From NCBI RefSeq assembly GCF_022348085.1, contig NZ_JAKRFN010000006.1:248001-312000 (forward strand): a stretch of DNA of 64,000 bases, in the 5' to 3' direction. Within the stretch, counting starts at the first letter, position 1. Each line of letters opens with the position of its first letter. The notes below the pieces were generated by a model that searched no databases, was not told where the DNA came from, and worked only from the letters and a program-made list of their open reading frames with translations. The position numbers were made by a program, and so were the translations under genes. This DNA comes from Mycobacterium sp. PSTR-4-N. Its GTDB lineage: Bacteria; Actinomycetota; Actinomycetes; Mycobacteriales; Mycobacteriaceae. Below are positions 1 to 7,451 of this stretch, one piece after another.

Positions 1-121
1 TTCTCGCGGCGATGAAGCCGCGATCGGCGTCGGTGAAATCCCGGGTGTCGTCGAACGGGAGGGTGCTCAGATGTTCACGATGCGCGGCTTCGATGGTGCT
101 GGTGGGCGGCTTGTGCTCCAT
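1..121 (-). CDS. Alkyl sulfatase (BDS1/SdsA-like), N-terminal fragment
   Basis: Only the first 40 codons lie in the window; the gene continues past base 1. The start is the ATG at 121-119. The visible peptide runs from MEHKPPTST through LPFDDTRDFTDADRGFIA. The pattern LPF-x-D-x-x-DF-x-DA-x-RGFIA is typical of the start of SdsA1/BDS1-type alkyl sulfatases, metallo-beta-lactamase-fold enzymes that release alcohols from alkyl sulfates such as SDS. The zinc-binding domain is outside the window, so the assignment rests on the N-terminal signature only. It is divergent from the cupin gene, with 49 bases between the two starts. Confidence 0.6.
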   Translation of the reverse strand, partial: MEHKPPTSTIEAAHREHLSTLPFDDTRDFTDADRGFIAAR

Positions 122-170
122 TCCGCTGAGACTGCCACGATGGGCGTCGTCTCGGTGGTTGACTGAGCCG

Positions 171-722
171 ATGGATGTCCGCCGAGTGGTCACAGGTCAC
201 GATGCCGCTGGGAAGTCGGTGTTCGTCAGCGACGAGACCGTCGCGCCGCGCACACCGGTGCTGCTTCCGGGGTCGGAGTTCACGATGCTGTGGGGTGGGG
301 ACCAGACACCCCACTTCCCCGACGACGGATCGATGCCGGACTGGCGCACCTACTTTCCGCCGATCGGCGGGTTCCGATTCTCGATGTTCACGCTGCCACC
401 GGGCACCGCGACCGCGCGGACGGACGACCTGACCACCGAAGAGGCGATCGCCGACGGCGAGGAGAAGCTGCCGGGCCTGCTGGGTTACATGGAGCTCGAC
501 GATCCCGGCATGCACACCACCGACACCATCGACTTCGAGGTGGTGCTCGAGGGCACCGTGATCCTGGAACTCGACGACGGTGCGGAGGTGACGCTGCAGC
601 CCGGGGACACCGTGGTGCAGAACGGAACTCGGCATCGCTGGCGCAATCCCGGCGACGTGCCGGCCCGGCTCGCGCTGTTCGTGTGCGGCGCCGAGCACGA
701 CAAGGTCAACCGTCCCGGCTGA
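171..722 (+). CDS. Cupin-domain protein
   Basis: A 183-residue protein of unknown substrate. The C-terminal half is a small beta-barrel cupin: the segment around FEVVLEGTVILELDDG, followed by LQPGDTVVQNGTRHRWRNPG, matches the two conserved cupin motifs (G-x5-H/V-x3-E and G-D-x4-P/N-x-G-x2-H). Such proteins are often dioxygenases, isomerases or ligand-binding regulators, and nothing here tells which. The ATG at 171 is preferred over an upstream in-frame ATG at 12, because that extension is Arg/Ser-rich, lacks any family feature and overlaps the divergent sulfatase gene. The 3' end overlaps the convergent MmcQ-family gene by 17 bases. Confidence 0.8.
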   Translation: MDVRRVVTGHDAAGKSVFVSDETVAPRTPVLLPGSEFTMLWGGDQTPHFPDDGSMPDWRTYFPPIGGFRFSMFTLPPGTATARTDDLTTEEAIADGEEKLPGLLGYMELDDPGMHTTDTIDFEVVLEGTVILELDDGAEVTLQPGDTVVQNGTRHRWRNPGDVPARLALFVCGAEHDKVNRPG

Positions 723-1119
723 GCCACTGCTGCGCGCGACGTTTCGACGCTCGGGACAGCCACGCGTCCTGGATCAATTCCTGCACTTCGGTCACCGTGA
801 CCTCGCCGAGCCGGCTCGCCCGCACCAGCACTGACGGATGTCCGTCGAAGTGCGGCGTGGTGAAGAACGGCGACGACGGGTCCTGGGTGAGCGCGAGCTT
901 GTCGGCCTCGGACTCCACCCAGATCACGATGACGTCGGCGTATTTCTCGCCGGTGTCCGGGTCGACCGCGTCCGGCCGTGGGGTCCGGAAGAACACGAAC
1001 GACTTGCCGCCGACCTGGTAGATCGCGTTGCCGGCCTTCGGGCCCACGATGCGCGTCACGTGCGGCATACCCGCGGCGACGCGGTGCACGTCGTCGACGG
1101 TGGCGGGTCGGTCAGTCAC
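706..1119 (-). CDS. MmcQ/YjbR family protein
   Basis: A 137-residue protein of the MmcQ/YjbR fold (often labelled DNA-binding, with function unproven). Family features visible are the N-terminal TVDDVHRVAAGMPHV helix, a central strand pair around SFVFFRTPRPDAV, and the C-terminal stretch ending in a basic helix (LSRASKRRAQQW). It overlaps the start of the upstream metallophosphoesterase by 8 bases on the same strand, so the two are very likely co-transcribed. The physiological role is unknown. Confidence 0.8.
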   Translation of the reverse strand: MTDRPATVDDVHRVAAGMPHVTRIVGPKAGNAIYQVGGKSFVFFRTPRPDAVDPDTGEKYADVIVIWVESEADKLALTQDPSSPFFTTPHFDGHPSVLVRASRLGEVTVTEVQELIQDAWLSRASKRRAQQWLSRDG

Positions 1120-1615
1120 GGCGCGGCAGCCGGTGCAGCTCGACGTCGGTCAGCACCCCGTCGGCGACGATCGCGGTCATATAGGTGCAGTGGGGCTGGC
1201 GGCGCCGATCGGTTGGCGAGCCCGGGTTGAGCAGGCGCAGTCCGCTTTCTGCGGTGGTGTCCCAGGGGATGTGGCTGTGGCCGAACACCAGCACGTCGGT
1301 GTCGGGGTAGGCCTTGGCCATCCGCGCGTCGCGACCGGGCGCGCCGCCCGTCTCGTGGGTGACGGTGAAGCGCAACCCGCCCAGCTCCACGTCGGCGCGC
1401 TCGGGCAGCCGGCGGCGCAGCTCATCGCCGTCGTTGTTGCCCCAGCACGCCACCAGGCGTCGGGAACGACGCTCGAGCGCATCGAGCAGATCGGGCTCCA
1501 CCCAGTCACCCGCGTGGATGACCACGTCGGCGTCGTCGACCGCCTCCCACACCTGCGGCGGCAGGTCTTTGGCCCGTTTGGGCACGTGCGTGTCGGCGAT
1601 CAGGAGAAGGCGCAC
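1112..1615 (-). CDS. YfcE/MJ0936-type metallophosphoesterase
   Basis: A 167-residue calcineurin-like phosphoesterase, the normal size of the YfcE subfamily. All metal-binding motifs can be read: ADTH near residue 8 (D-x-H), HAGDW (GD), WGNND (GNHD-like), THE and FGHSH (GHxH). Enzymes of this type hydrolyse phosphodiesters with two divalent metals; the natural substrate is usually unknown. It is first in a two-gene unit with the MmcQ/YjbR gene (8-base overlap) and divergent from the ESX locus that starts at 1692. Confidence 0.87.
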   Translation of the reverse strand: MRLLLIADTHVPKRAKDLPPQVWEAVDDADVVIHAGDWVEPDLLDALERRSRRLVACWGNNDGDELRRRLPERADVELGGLRFTVTHETGGAPGRDARMAKAYPDTDVLVFGHSHIPWDTTAESGLRLLNPGSPTDRRRQPHCTYMTAIVADGVLTDVELHRLPRRD

Positions 1616-1691
1616 GCCCCCACCCTAGAACCTCGCGACGACCCGAAATTGGCGCACGGACCCCCTCCCCGCGGCCCATAGGCTCTTTGCC

Positions 1692-2318
1692 GTGGAGCGT
1701 TCGGTCGAGGTGGTGGTGTCGGAACTGCAGGCGGCATCCGAACGGCTGCGCGACGCCGGCCAGCGGCTGCAGGACGGGTTGTCGAGCGTGGATCTGGAGA
1801 CGCGGCAGCTGCTCGGCTCCGGCTGGAAAGGCGGTGCCGCCTCGGCCTACGGGCCCGCGTGGGACCAGTGGCACGACGGAGCCGGCCAGGTCGTCCGCGG
1901 TCTGCAGACCATGGCGGATCTGCTGAGCCTCGCGGGCAAGGAGTACGCCAAGACCGACCAGCAGTCCGGCGAGGCCCTGGATGCGACGATGCACGGCGGC
2001 GGTGGGGCGCCCGCGGGAGGTGGTGGTGGCGGAGGCGGGGCTCCGAGTGCGGCGCCGGTCGCTTCTTCACCCCCGTCCGAGCCGCTGACGGGGCTGGCGC
2101 AGGCCATGAATCTCGACCAGCTCGGGTCGGTCGCCGAGTCCGCGCAGGCGGCGCCCCAGCAGCTCGGCGGTTTCCTGCAGCAGGGCGCGCAGATGGCCGG
2201 CGGATTCGTCGAGCAGGTGGCGTCCCTCGTCGAGGGGGCCGGCCACGGCGGCGAGGCCCCTGCACCCGACACGACATCGGATTCCGACCGGGATTCACGG
2301 CCGCGGGATGACCGATGA
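1692..2318 (+). CDS. EsxF-like WXG100 protein with Gly/Pro-rich tail
   Basis: A 208-residue protein with a GTG start. Residues 1-95 form a WXG100 helical hairpin with the turn GSGWKGGAASAYGPAWDQW (W45-K-G47) and the type VII export signal Y85-AKT-D89. By eye it resembles M. tuberculosis EsxF (Rv3905c), which also has an AYG-x-AW-x-LW segment after its WxG. Unlike EsxF (about 100 residues), this protein continues with a poly-Gly/Ala/Pro hinge (about residues 105-135) and a further roughly 70-residue tail. It probably pairs with the next gene product as a secreted heterodimer needed for export of the CpnT-like protein. The stop overlaps the start of the next gene by 4 bases. The secreting ESX system is not in this window. 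Confidence 0.83.
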   Translation: MERSVEVVVSELQAASERLRDAGQRLQDGLSSVDLETRQLLGSGWKGGAASAYGPAWDQWHDGAGQVVRGLQTMADLLSLAGKEYAKTDQQSGEALDATMHGGGGAPAGGGGGGGGAPSAAPVASSPPSEPLTGLAQAMNLDQLGSVAESAQAAPQQLGGFLQQGAQMAGGFVEQVASLVEGAGHGGEAPAPDTTSDSDRDSRPRDDR

Positions 2319-2605
2319 GCGCACTGATCGTCGACTTCGATGCGCTGCGCGCCGCGGTCACCCACATGGAGCAGTTCGGCCGCGAAGTGACCGAATGCCT
2401 CGACGACATCGAGCACACGATGACGATGCTGCGCGGGTCGTGGGAGGGTGCCGGGTCGGACGCACAGGCGCAGGCCCAGAAGCAGTGGGAGGACGGCGCC
2501 GAGCAGATGAAAGAGGCGCTCGCCGCACTGCAGAAGGTCGCCGACACGGCGCACAAGAACTACACCGACGCCGTCGCCAAGAACGGTCAGATGTGGCAGG
2601 CATGA
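2315..2605 (+). CDS. EsxE-like WXG100 protein
   Basis: A 96-residue WXG100 protein of standard length with the turn GSWEGAGSDAQAQAQ (W43-E-G45). Its ends resemble M. tuberculosis EsxE (Rv3904c): MEQFGREVTE near the start, and the closing AHKNYTDAVAKNGQMW. It has no Y-x3-D/E signal of its own, as expected for the partner that relies on the other subunit (the gene before carries one). The ATG overlaps the previous stop (ATGA), and an 18-base gap leads to the CpnT-like gene. The order esxF-like, esxE-like, cpnT-like is the same as at the M. tuberculosis cpnT locus. Confidence 0.88.
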   Translation: MSALIVDFDALRAAVTHMEQFGREVTECLDDIEHTMTMLRGSWEGAGSDAQAQAQKQWEDGAEQMKEALAALQKVADTAHKNYTDAVAKNGQMWQA

Positions 2606-2623
2606 CCATCGGGGGGTCACGCG

Positions 2624-5341
2624 GTGCGGATCGAGGTTGACCCCGAGCCGTTGATCGCCGCGGGTCAGCAGACCGGTGCGATCGGTTCTCAGCTGGCTCG
2701 GCTGTCGAACGCACTCGGCACGGCGTTGGCGGGCGGGATTTCCTCCGGGATGGACCCGGCCGGGATGAACTTCGGGCTGAAGTACGGCCATCAGGCCGGT
2801 GAGTTCACCTCGGCGGTCGCGGATGCGGCCAACGCGTTCAACGCCGTGGGCATGCTGCTGCAGGCGACCGGTCACAACTACCGCAACGCCGATGCCGCTG
2901 CGACGATCGGCGGGCCCGGCCCGTCGGGCGGCGTCGGCGCCGAGCCCGACAAAGCCTTGCCCGCGCACGTGCCCGCGGGCCCCAACGGCGTGACCGTCCC
3001 GCCGCCGGAGAAGTGGTACCTAATCCAACCGTTCCTGCAGGTGCTGCCCGGCATCGGCTTCTTCGCAGGGGCCGCGATGACGTGGCCGTCCGGCAACGCC
3101 CCGATCATGGGCGTGACCGCGACGCAATGGCGCAACTTCGCCACGGGCTTCGCGCTGATCGAGCCGCAGCTCACCGGGATCAAGAATGTGATTGCCGCAC
3201 AGCAGATCCCCGAGGGCGGCGCGATGAAGACGGCGCTGGAGAGTTTGGGCACGGCGATCTCTTCGCTGGCCGAGGTGTCGACGTCTGTCGCGCAATCGAT
3301 CACGGACTTTGCGAACGGCGTGCAGGAAACCCAGGACGCGATCCGCCGGATACTCGACCGGCTGTCGCTGGACGGCTTGTGGGACACGGTCAAGGGCATC
3401 TTCACCGGAGAGGCCGACGACATCCTGCGGGAGGTCGCCCACGACATCGGCACGGTGCTGCACAACTTCCAAAGCCAGGTCAAAGGCATCGTCGGGCTGC
3501 TGGAAGAACTGACGGGCGTGATCGGCGACGCCGCGACCGCGTTCCAGAAGTGGATCCGGCCCATCTTGGTGGAGACGTTCGGCGACCGGGTGGGTAACGA
3601 TCTGGCCAACTACCTGACGCTGGTGAACGACGTTCAGGTGGGCGCGTTGACCGGGTTGATCGGTACCGTGTCCGGCGTCGTGGCAATGGCCGACCCGGAC
3701 ACCTGGAAAGGCATGGCCGAGATGGCGCTCTCGGTGGCCAAGGATCCGTCCAGTGCGCCCGGCGTCTTGGCCAACATGGCCAAGGAATTCGTCGCCTGGG
3801 ACAAGTGGTCTGGCGATCATCCGGGCCGCGCGGCGGGCGAGGCGATTTTCAACATCGGCTCGCTGTTCGTGCCGGGCGGGGCGCTCTCGAAGACAGGCAA
3901 TGTGGCCAAGGGCCTGAACCTCAGCCGGCGCGTCTTGGAGGAAGGGCGGCTGCCCAAGATCGGCGAGCTAGGCAGCTGGACCCGCGCGACGCCGAGTCGC
4001 ATTGAGACGCCCCATATTCCGGAGTTCAATCCTCCTGGTACAGGCGGGGTGCCGCCGCTGCGGCCCGAGGCAATTCCGGGCGGGGCAGGCCCGGGGTCTG
4101 TTGGCGCCGGTCCGGCGCCGGGTGGGTCGACGCCGTCGGGTGGCAGCCCGTCGGGCGGTGGTCCGTCGGGCGGCGGTCCACGCACTGGTGAGCCGTCGGC
4201 GCCGAGTGGCCGGCCGTCGGGATCTGGCGCTGAGGGTGGTTCCGGTCCGCGGGCACCGGTCGATGCGGGACGGGGCTGGGAGACATCGTCGGGTGGGGCA
4301 GCGACCTCGCCGGGCTCATCGGCGTCGCCCAACGGATCGTCGCCGGGCGGGTCGACGCCGTCCGCTTCTCCGGGCGGGGCGGCGTCACCCGGCGGCGGAT
4401 CCGAACCCGGCGGTTCCGCGCATTCATCCCCCTCACATGCAGCATCGCCGGAGTCGTCAGGCGGAGGCGCGGGATCGGATGCAGGCCCGCACAGTGGTGG
4501 TTCCGCAGATCCCGGCGGAACCCACGATCCGGGGGCCCACTCCAACGGCAGCGAGCCGTCCCCCGGCAACGATCATCACACGCCGCCTGGCGGCGACGCT
4601 CCGCACGCCCCGCACGCGCGGGTTTACTCGATGATGGACGACAGCGAGCACACCACGTCCTTCGCGCCTGAACAGCTCATCGACAACCATCGGGTAGACG
4701 ATGTCCTCGCTGCACACGGGGTGAACAAGAGCGACCTCGTCGACCTGATCAACACCCCGACTGACGCCCTGACGGCGGACCAACGCCACTTGTTGACTTC
4801 GATTCGCGACGCCTTGCCCGCACCGACAGCGGATACCGTGATGCAGAAGGTCATCCCGCCCGGATTCTTCGACTCCGAAGGCAACTTCGTCCGTGGCCGA
4901 GCTGACGACTACATCATGGGCGGGACCAATTTCGATCCGCGGATAGTCAACGGTTCGGTCACCGTGGCAGGGGACACTGCGCATCTATCCTCGCCGGCGG
5001 CGATCTATGACCATCTTCGGCTGGACTACGGAGGATCGCCTTTTGCGCAGCATGATCCGGGGACAATGCTCATCCGCTTCCAGGCGGACAACCCGACGTC
5101 CAATGATCTCTACGAGGTACCGCGGAACTCCGATATGGGCGGGAACAGTCGGTTCGACAGCTGGGAAGATCCCTTCACTGGAAACGGATTCACAAAATCC
5201 GGTGACGACGTCATACCTGAGTACGTTGCATCCGGGATCACGATGCGGGAAGGTGCGGAGATGTGGGAAATCCTTGACGATGGAACGCAACGACTGGTGG
5301 CTGTCCTCGGTCGCGATGAGTGGATACCCCAGGGCAATTGA
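2624..5341 (+). CDS. CpnT-like ESX effector with unidentified C-terminal domain
   Basis: A 905-residue protein starting at GTG 2624, with a strong ribosome site (gggggg at 2611-2616). Residues 1-95 are a helical ESX targeting domain with the export motif Y86-RNA-D90. Residues about 125-450 are a helical region resembling the channel-forming part of M. tuberculosis CpnT (Rv3903c): segments such as FATGFALIEPQLTG, AAQQIPEG and FVPGGALSK have recognisable counterparts there. Residues about 465-665 are a disordered Gly/Ser/Pro linker, where CpnT also has one. The last 220-240 residues are globular. They lack the TNT signatures I know, and include the segments GTMLIRFQ, GNGFTKSG and GAEMWEI. I infer a polymorphic toxin in which the effector domain has been exchanged. 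Base composition turns less GC-rich from about 4620 onwards. Confidence 0.8.
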   Translation: MRIEVDPEPLIAAGQQTGAIGSQLARLSNALGTALAGGISSGMDPAGMNFGLKYGHQAGEFTSAVADAANAFNAVGMLLQATGHNYRNADAAATIGGPGPSGGVGAEPDKALPAHVPAGPNGVTVPPPEKWYLIQPFLQVLPGIGFFAGAAMTWPSGNAPIMGVTATQWRNFATGFALIEPQLTGIKNVIAAQQIPEGGAMKTALESLGTAISSLAEVSTSVAQSITDFANGVQETQDAIRRILDRLSLDGLWDTVKGIFTGEADDILREVAHDIGTVLHNFQSQVKGIVGLLEELTGVIGDAATAFQKWIRPILVETFGDRVGNDLANYLTLVNDVQVGALTGLIGTVSGVVAMADPDTWKGMAEMALSVAKDPSSAPGVLANMAKEFVAWDKWSGDHPGRAAGEAIFNIGSLFVPGGALSKTGNVAKGLNLSRRVLEEGRLPKIGELGSWTRATPSRIETPHIPEFNPPGTGGVPPLRPEAIPGGAGPGSVGAGPAPGGSTPSGGSPSGGGPSGGGPRTGEPSAPSGRPSGSGAEGGSGPRAPVDAGRGWETSSGGAATSPGSSASPNGSSPGGSTPSASPGGAASPGGGSEPGGSAHSSPSHAASPESSGGGAGSDAGPHSGGSADPGGTHDPGAHSNGSEPSPGNDHHTPPGGDAPHAPHARVYSMMDDSEHTTSFAPEQLIDNHRVDDVLAAHGVNKSDLVDLINTPTDALTADQRHLLTSIRDALPAPTADTVMQKVIPPGFFDSEGNFVRGRADDYIMGGTNFDPRIVNGSVTVAGDTAHLSSPAAIYDHLRLDYGGSPFAQHDPGTMLIRFQADNPTSNDLYEVPRNSDMGGNSRFDSWEDPFTGNGFTKSGDDVIPEYVASGITMREGAEMWEILDDGTQRLVAVLGRDEWIPQGN

Positions 5342-5342
5342 C

Positions 5343-5753
5343 ATGGATGTTCCTGTCTCGGGCGGTGTCGCAACATATCGGGGAAAGCAGTACCCGATCG
5401 CCTTCACCGGTGACGACTGGATCGCACTACGCGCAGAAGGCGGACCAGAATTCCCCGACGCCATCGAAGCTGGTCAGTCCCGGTTCGAGCCCGGCTATTA
5501 TCGGCCGTGGGTCAAGGTGCCTCGATCGTCGATAGAGAAGACCGTCTACAGAAAGGTGACCGGGCTTCTTTCCGGCCACGAAGTTTCTCTCGTCAGTCGA
5601 TTCCACGACGGTCAAATCGGAGTCTCCTTCATCGGATCGCCCGCCGTTGCAGACGAACTCGGACTCGACGGCGACCAGTACATGGGGTGGACGGGACATT
5701 ACAAGCCCGAGGACTTCGACAGCATCGCGGTGGAGGAGACGCCTTATGCCTGA
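5343..5753 (+). CDS. Candidate cognate immunity protein
   Basis: A 136-residue acidic soluble protein. The ATG at 5343 begins 1 base after the effector stop, the classical position of an immunity gene. No signal peptide or membrane segment is seen. The C-terminal half has DELGLDGDQYMGWTGHY followed by an acidic end (SIAVEETPY); I recognise no named family. A longer reading in the same frame from 5007 would run through the effector gene and is not credible. The immunity role is inferred from position and size only. It overlaps the next gene by 8 bases. Confidence 0.7.
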   Translation: MDVPVSGGVATYRGKQYPIAFTGDDWIALRAEGGPEFPDAIEAGQSRFEPGYYRPWVKVPRSSIEKTVYRKVTGLLSGHEVSLVSRFHDGQIGVSFIGSPAVADELGLDGDQYMGWTGHYKPEDFDSIAVEETPYA

Positions 5754-6558
5754 CCTCCTGATATTGCAGAAGCTGCTCAACTCCGCCTTGGCGACGGCCA
5801 TCGTGGAGACTGGCGACGACCACGTGGGCGGGTACGTCGCGGATGCGGCGGCAGTTGCCAATCTGCGCACACCACAACAACTTCTATCTGCCTACGGTAT
5901 CGAAGGCGCACCGCAGTTCGTCGACGTCGTGAGATTCGAGCAACCGCGTCTGGCGTCGCTACAGGCACCTGAAGACGTACCGCGCCCCTGGCCGACCTTC
6001 CCGAACGGCTTCCTTCGCGGCGATTCTCTCGCTCGAGTCTGGAGCATGAGCAGAACCCGGTACCCCTACGGATCTGAATACTGGCGACTTCGCTCCGACG
6101 GCGAGCAGAAGGTCCTCTCCCGATATGAAGGGGTTGCTCGAGGCTGGCTCAATGCGAAGCGGTGGCGCCCGCCGAGTTCGATGGTCGGCACGCTCGCGCG
6201 GTGGCGCGGCAACGAGTACTTCGCCGATGTCGTCGCGGAGACCGTTCATCTGACAGCCATCGCAACCGACGGACCGGCGGGGTTTCAGCCGGTCCGTGCC
6301 AATGTGTGGTCAGCGAGCGTCCCGCTTGCCGAGACCGAAATCTTCGAACGCGTCTACACCGCACAGCTCGACGGTGTTCCAGTCCGCATCCTGCGAACAT
6401 CGGGAAAAACCACCGAACTACTGCTACTCACCGATGATCCTGACAGCGCGCAGCGGGTCGGCGCCGGCCAGGTCGAATCCGGTGTCTACGAGATCGTCGT
6501 GGACAGTGGACGACTGAGCAATGTTCGCGGAATCGAGAATCAATGGGCAGCTGGGTGA
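5746..6558 (+). CDS. Hypothetical protein of the effector/immunity tail
   Basis: A 270-residue soluble protein that I cannot assign. The ATG at 5746 overlaps the preceding stop by 8 bases, so it is translated in the same operon. There are no membrane spans or signal peptide. The C-terminal third (about residues 165-265) looks like a compact alpha/beta domain, with VYTAQLDGVPVRILRTSGKT followed by LLLLTDDPDSA. Context suggests a second immunity-type or accessory protein. Codon usage is less GC-biased than in the flanking housekeeping genes, consistent with acquired DNA. Confidence 0.65.
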   Translation: MPDLLILQKLLNSALATAIVETGDDHVGGYVADAAAVANLRTPQQLLSAYGIEGAPQFVDVVRFEQPRLASLQAPEDVPRPWPTFPNGFLRGDSLARVWSMSRTRYPYGSEYWRLRSDGEQKVLSRYEGVARGWLNAKRWRPPSSMVGTLARWRGNEYFADVVAETVHLTAIATDGPAGFQPVRANVWSASVPLAETEIFERVYTAQLDGVPVRILRTSGKTTELLLLTDDPDSAQRVGAGQVESGVYEIVVDSGRLSNVRGIENQWAAG

Positions 6559-6742
6559 GTCAGCTGTGATCGTTTGCAGTCTGGCAATGGGAACGCAGCT
6601 GCGCCGCGGCATGACGCGCTTCCCGGTACAGCTTGCACTGGTTATCGACAACACTATTGGCCGGGACGAAACCCTTGCTTTCGAAAAGTACGAGTACGCG
6701 GGTCAGGCTCTCGTGACCGACCGCCCTCAGATCCCGGAGTAG
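6521..6742 (+). CDS. Small ORF, possible gene remnant
   Basis: A 73-codon open frame starting inside the end of the previous gene (38-base overlap) and ending 6 bases before the next. The product (MFAESRINGQLGES near the start, AFEKYEYAGQALVTDRPQIPE at the end) fits no family I know. The C-terminal part reads like the end of a folded protein, so it may be the 3' piece of an older immunity gene joined to unrelated sequence. It fills the only stretch of 5343-8217 not otherwise covered by a larger gene. Confidence 0.35.
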   Translation: MFAESRINGQLGESAVIVCSLAMGTQLRRGMTRFPVQLALVIDNTIGRDETLAFEKYEYAGQALVTDRPQIPE

Positions 6743-6748
6743 CCAAGC

Positions 6749-7451
6749 ATGCAGAGTTCCATCGATCTCCGACAATTGGCCGATTCCCCATGGGAATGGA
6801 CCCTGTACACAACAGCTGACGGAGCGAAGATTCTCGGGGCGATGTTCACTGTGGGTCCGTACAAACTCGACATCGAACGCTTCTTCGCCTTGCCAGTGCA
6901 ACGCAGACCTGACGAACCGGGCGATGTCGCCGCGCGCATCCGACGCGAGTACCCGAACACCAGCTACGTCGAAATCCCAAGAGCAGAAGTTCAAAGGCGT
7001 TCTCGTAGCGCCGGAACGACAGGTAGGGCGCCAGACCTCAACGCTGATGCTCTCACGTCGTGGGTCCACTTTTGATCGAGTCCTCGAGGCGGATGAGAGT
7101 TGCCGCGCCGGATTCGCCGTGTTCTTCCAGAACAAGGTCTGCAAGGTCCAGGTCTATTGGTCCGCACGTGAAAGAGAGCTGAACTGCATGATCGCCGACC
7201 GGGACGCGCCGTGCGTGCACGGGCTCTACGACAAATCCGCGCGGTGGCATCACCTCAATGACTTTGTCGCCCGGCCCGATATCCCATTGGAGCAGCTCGT
7301 CGGGCGAGTTCGTTCCGATGAGGCGCACTTCAAGGACCACGACGCGTGGCTCGCATGGCTTGCGACTCGAATAGACGAGTACTACGAGTCAGCAGTAGTC
7401 GGCATCCAAGGCCGATTGAATCTCGAAAGTGGCGATCATGAACGTCAATGA
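6749..7451 (+). pseudogene. Frameshifted tail gene of the effector island
   Basis: Two overlapping frames seem to make one protein of about 233 residues. The first, from ATG 6749, reads well to ...REYPNTSYVEIP near 6979 and then turns into low-quality Arg/Ser-rich sequence that stops at 7075. The other frame takes over near 6975-6990 with EQKFKGVLVAPERQVG and continues sensibly to the stop at 7449-7451. One extra base in the tract cccaagagcag would explain this. The family is unknown; position suggests an immunity-related protein. It could be a real inactivating mutation, a sequencing error, or less likely two genes. Its end overlaps the start of the Imm61-like gene. Confidence 0.55.

Noticed and set aside
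4620..5341. Labelling the effector domain as TNT (NAD+ glycohydrolase) because of the CpnT-like context
   Set aside because: The typical TNT segments (dRxG...G.f, alPp, apwFgQpGGG) are not present in the last 240 residues.
5007..5342. Upstream extension of the candidate immunity protein
   Set aside because: The in-frame region overlaps the well-supported effector C-terminus and reads as Arg/Thr-rich noise; the ATG at 5343 is the sensible start.
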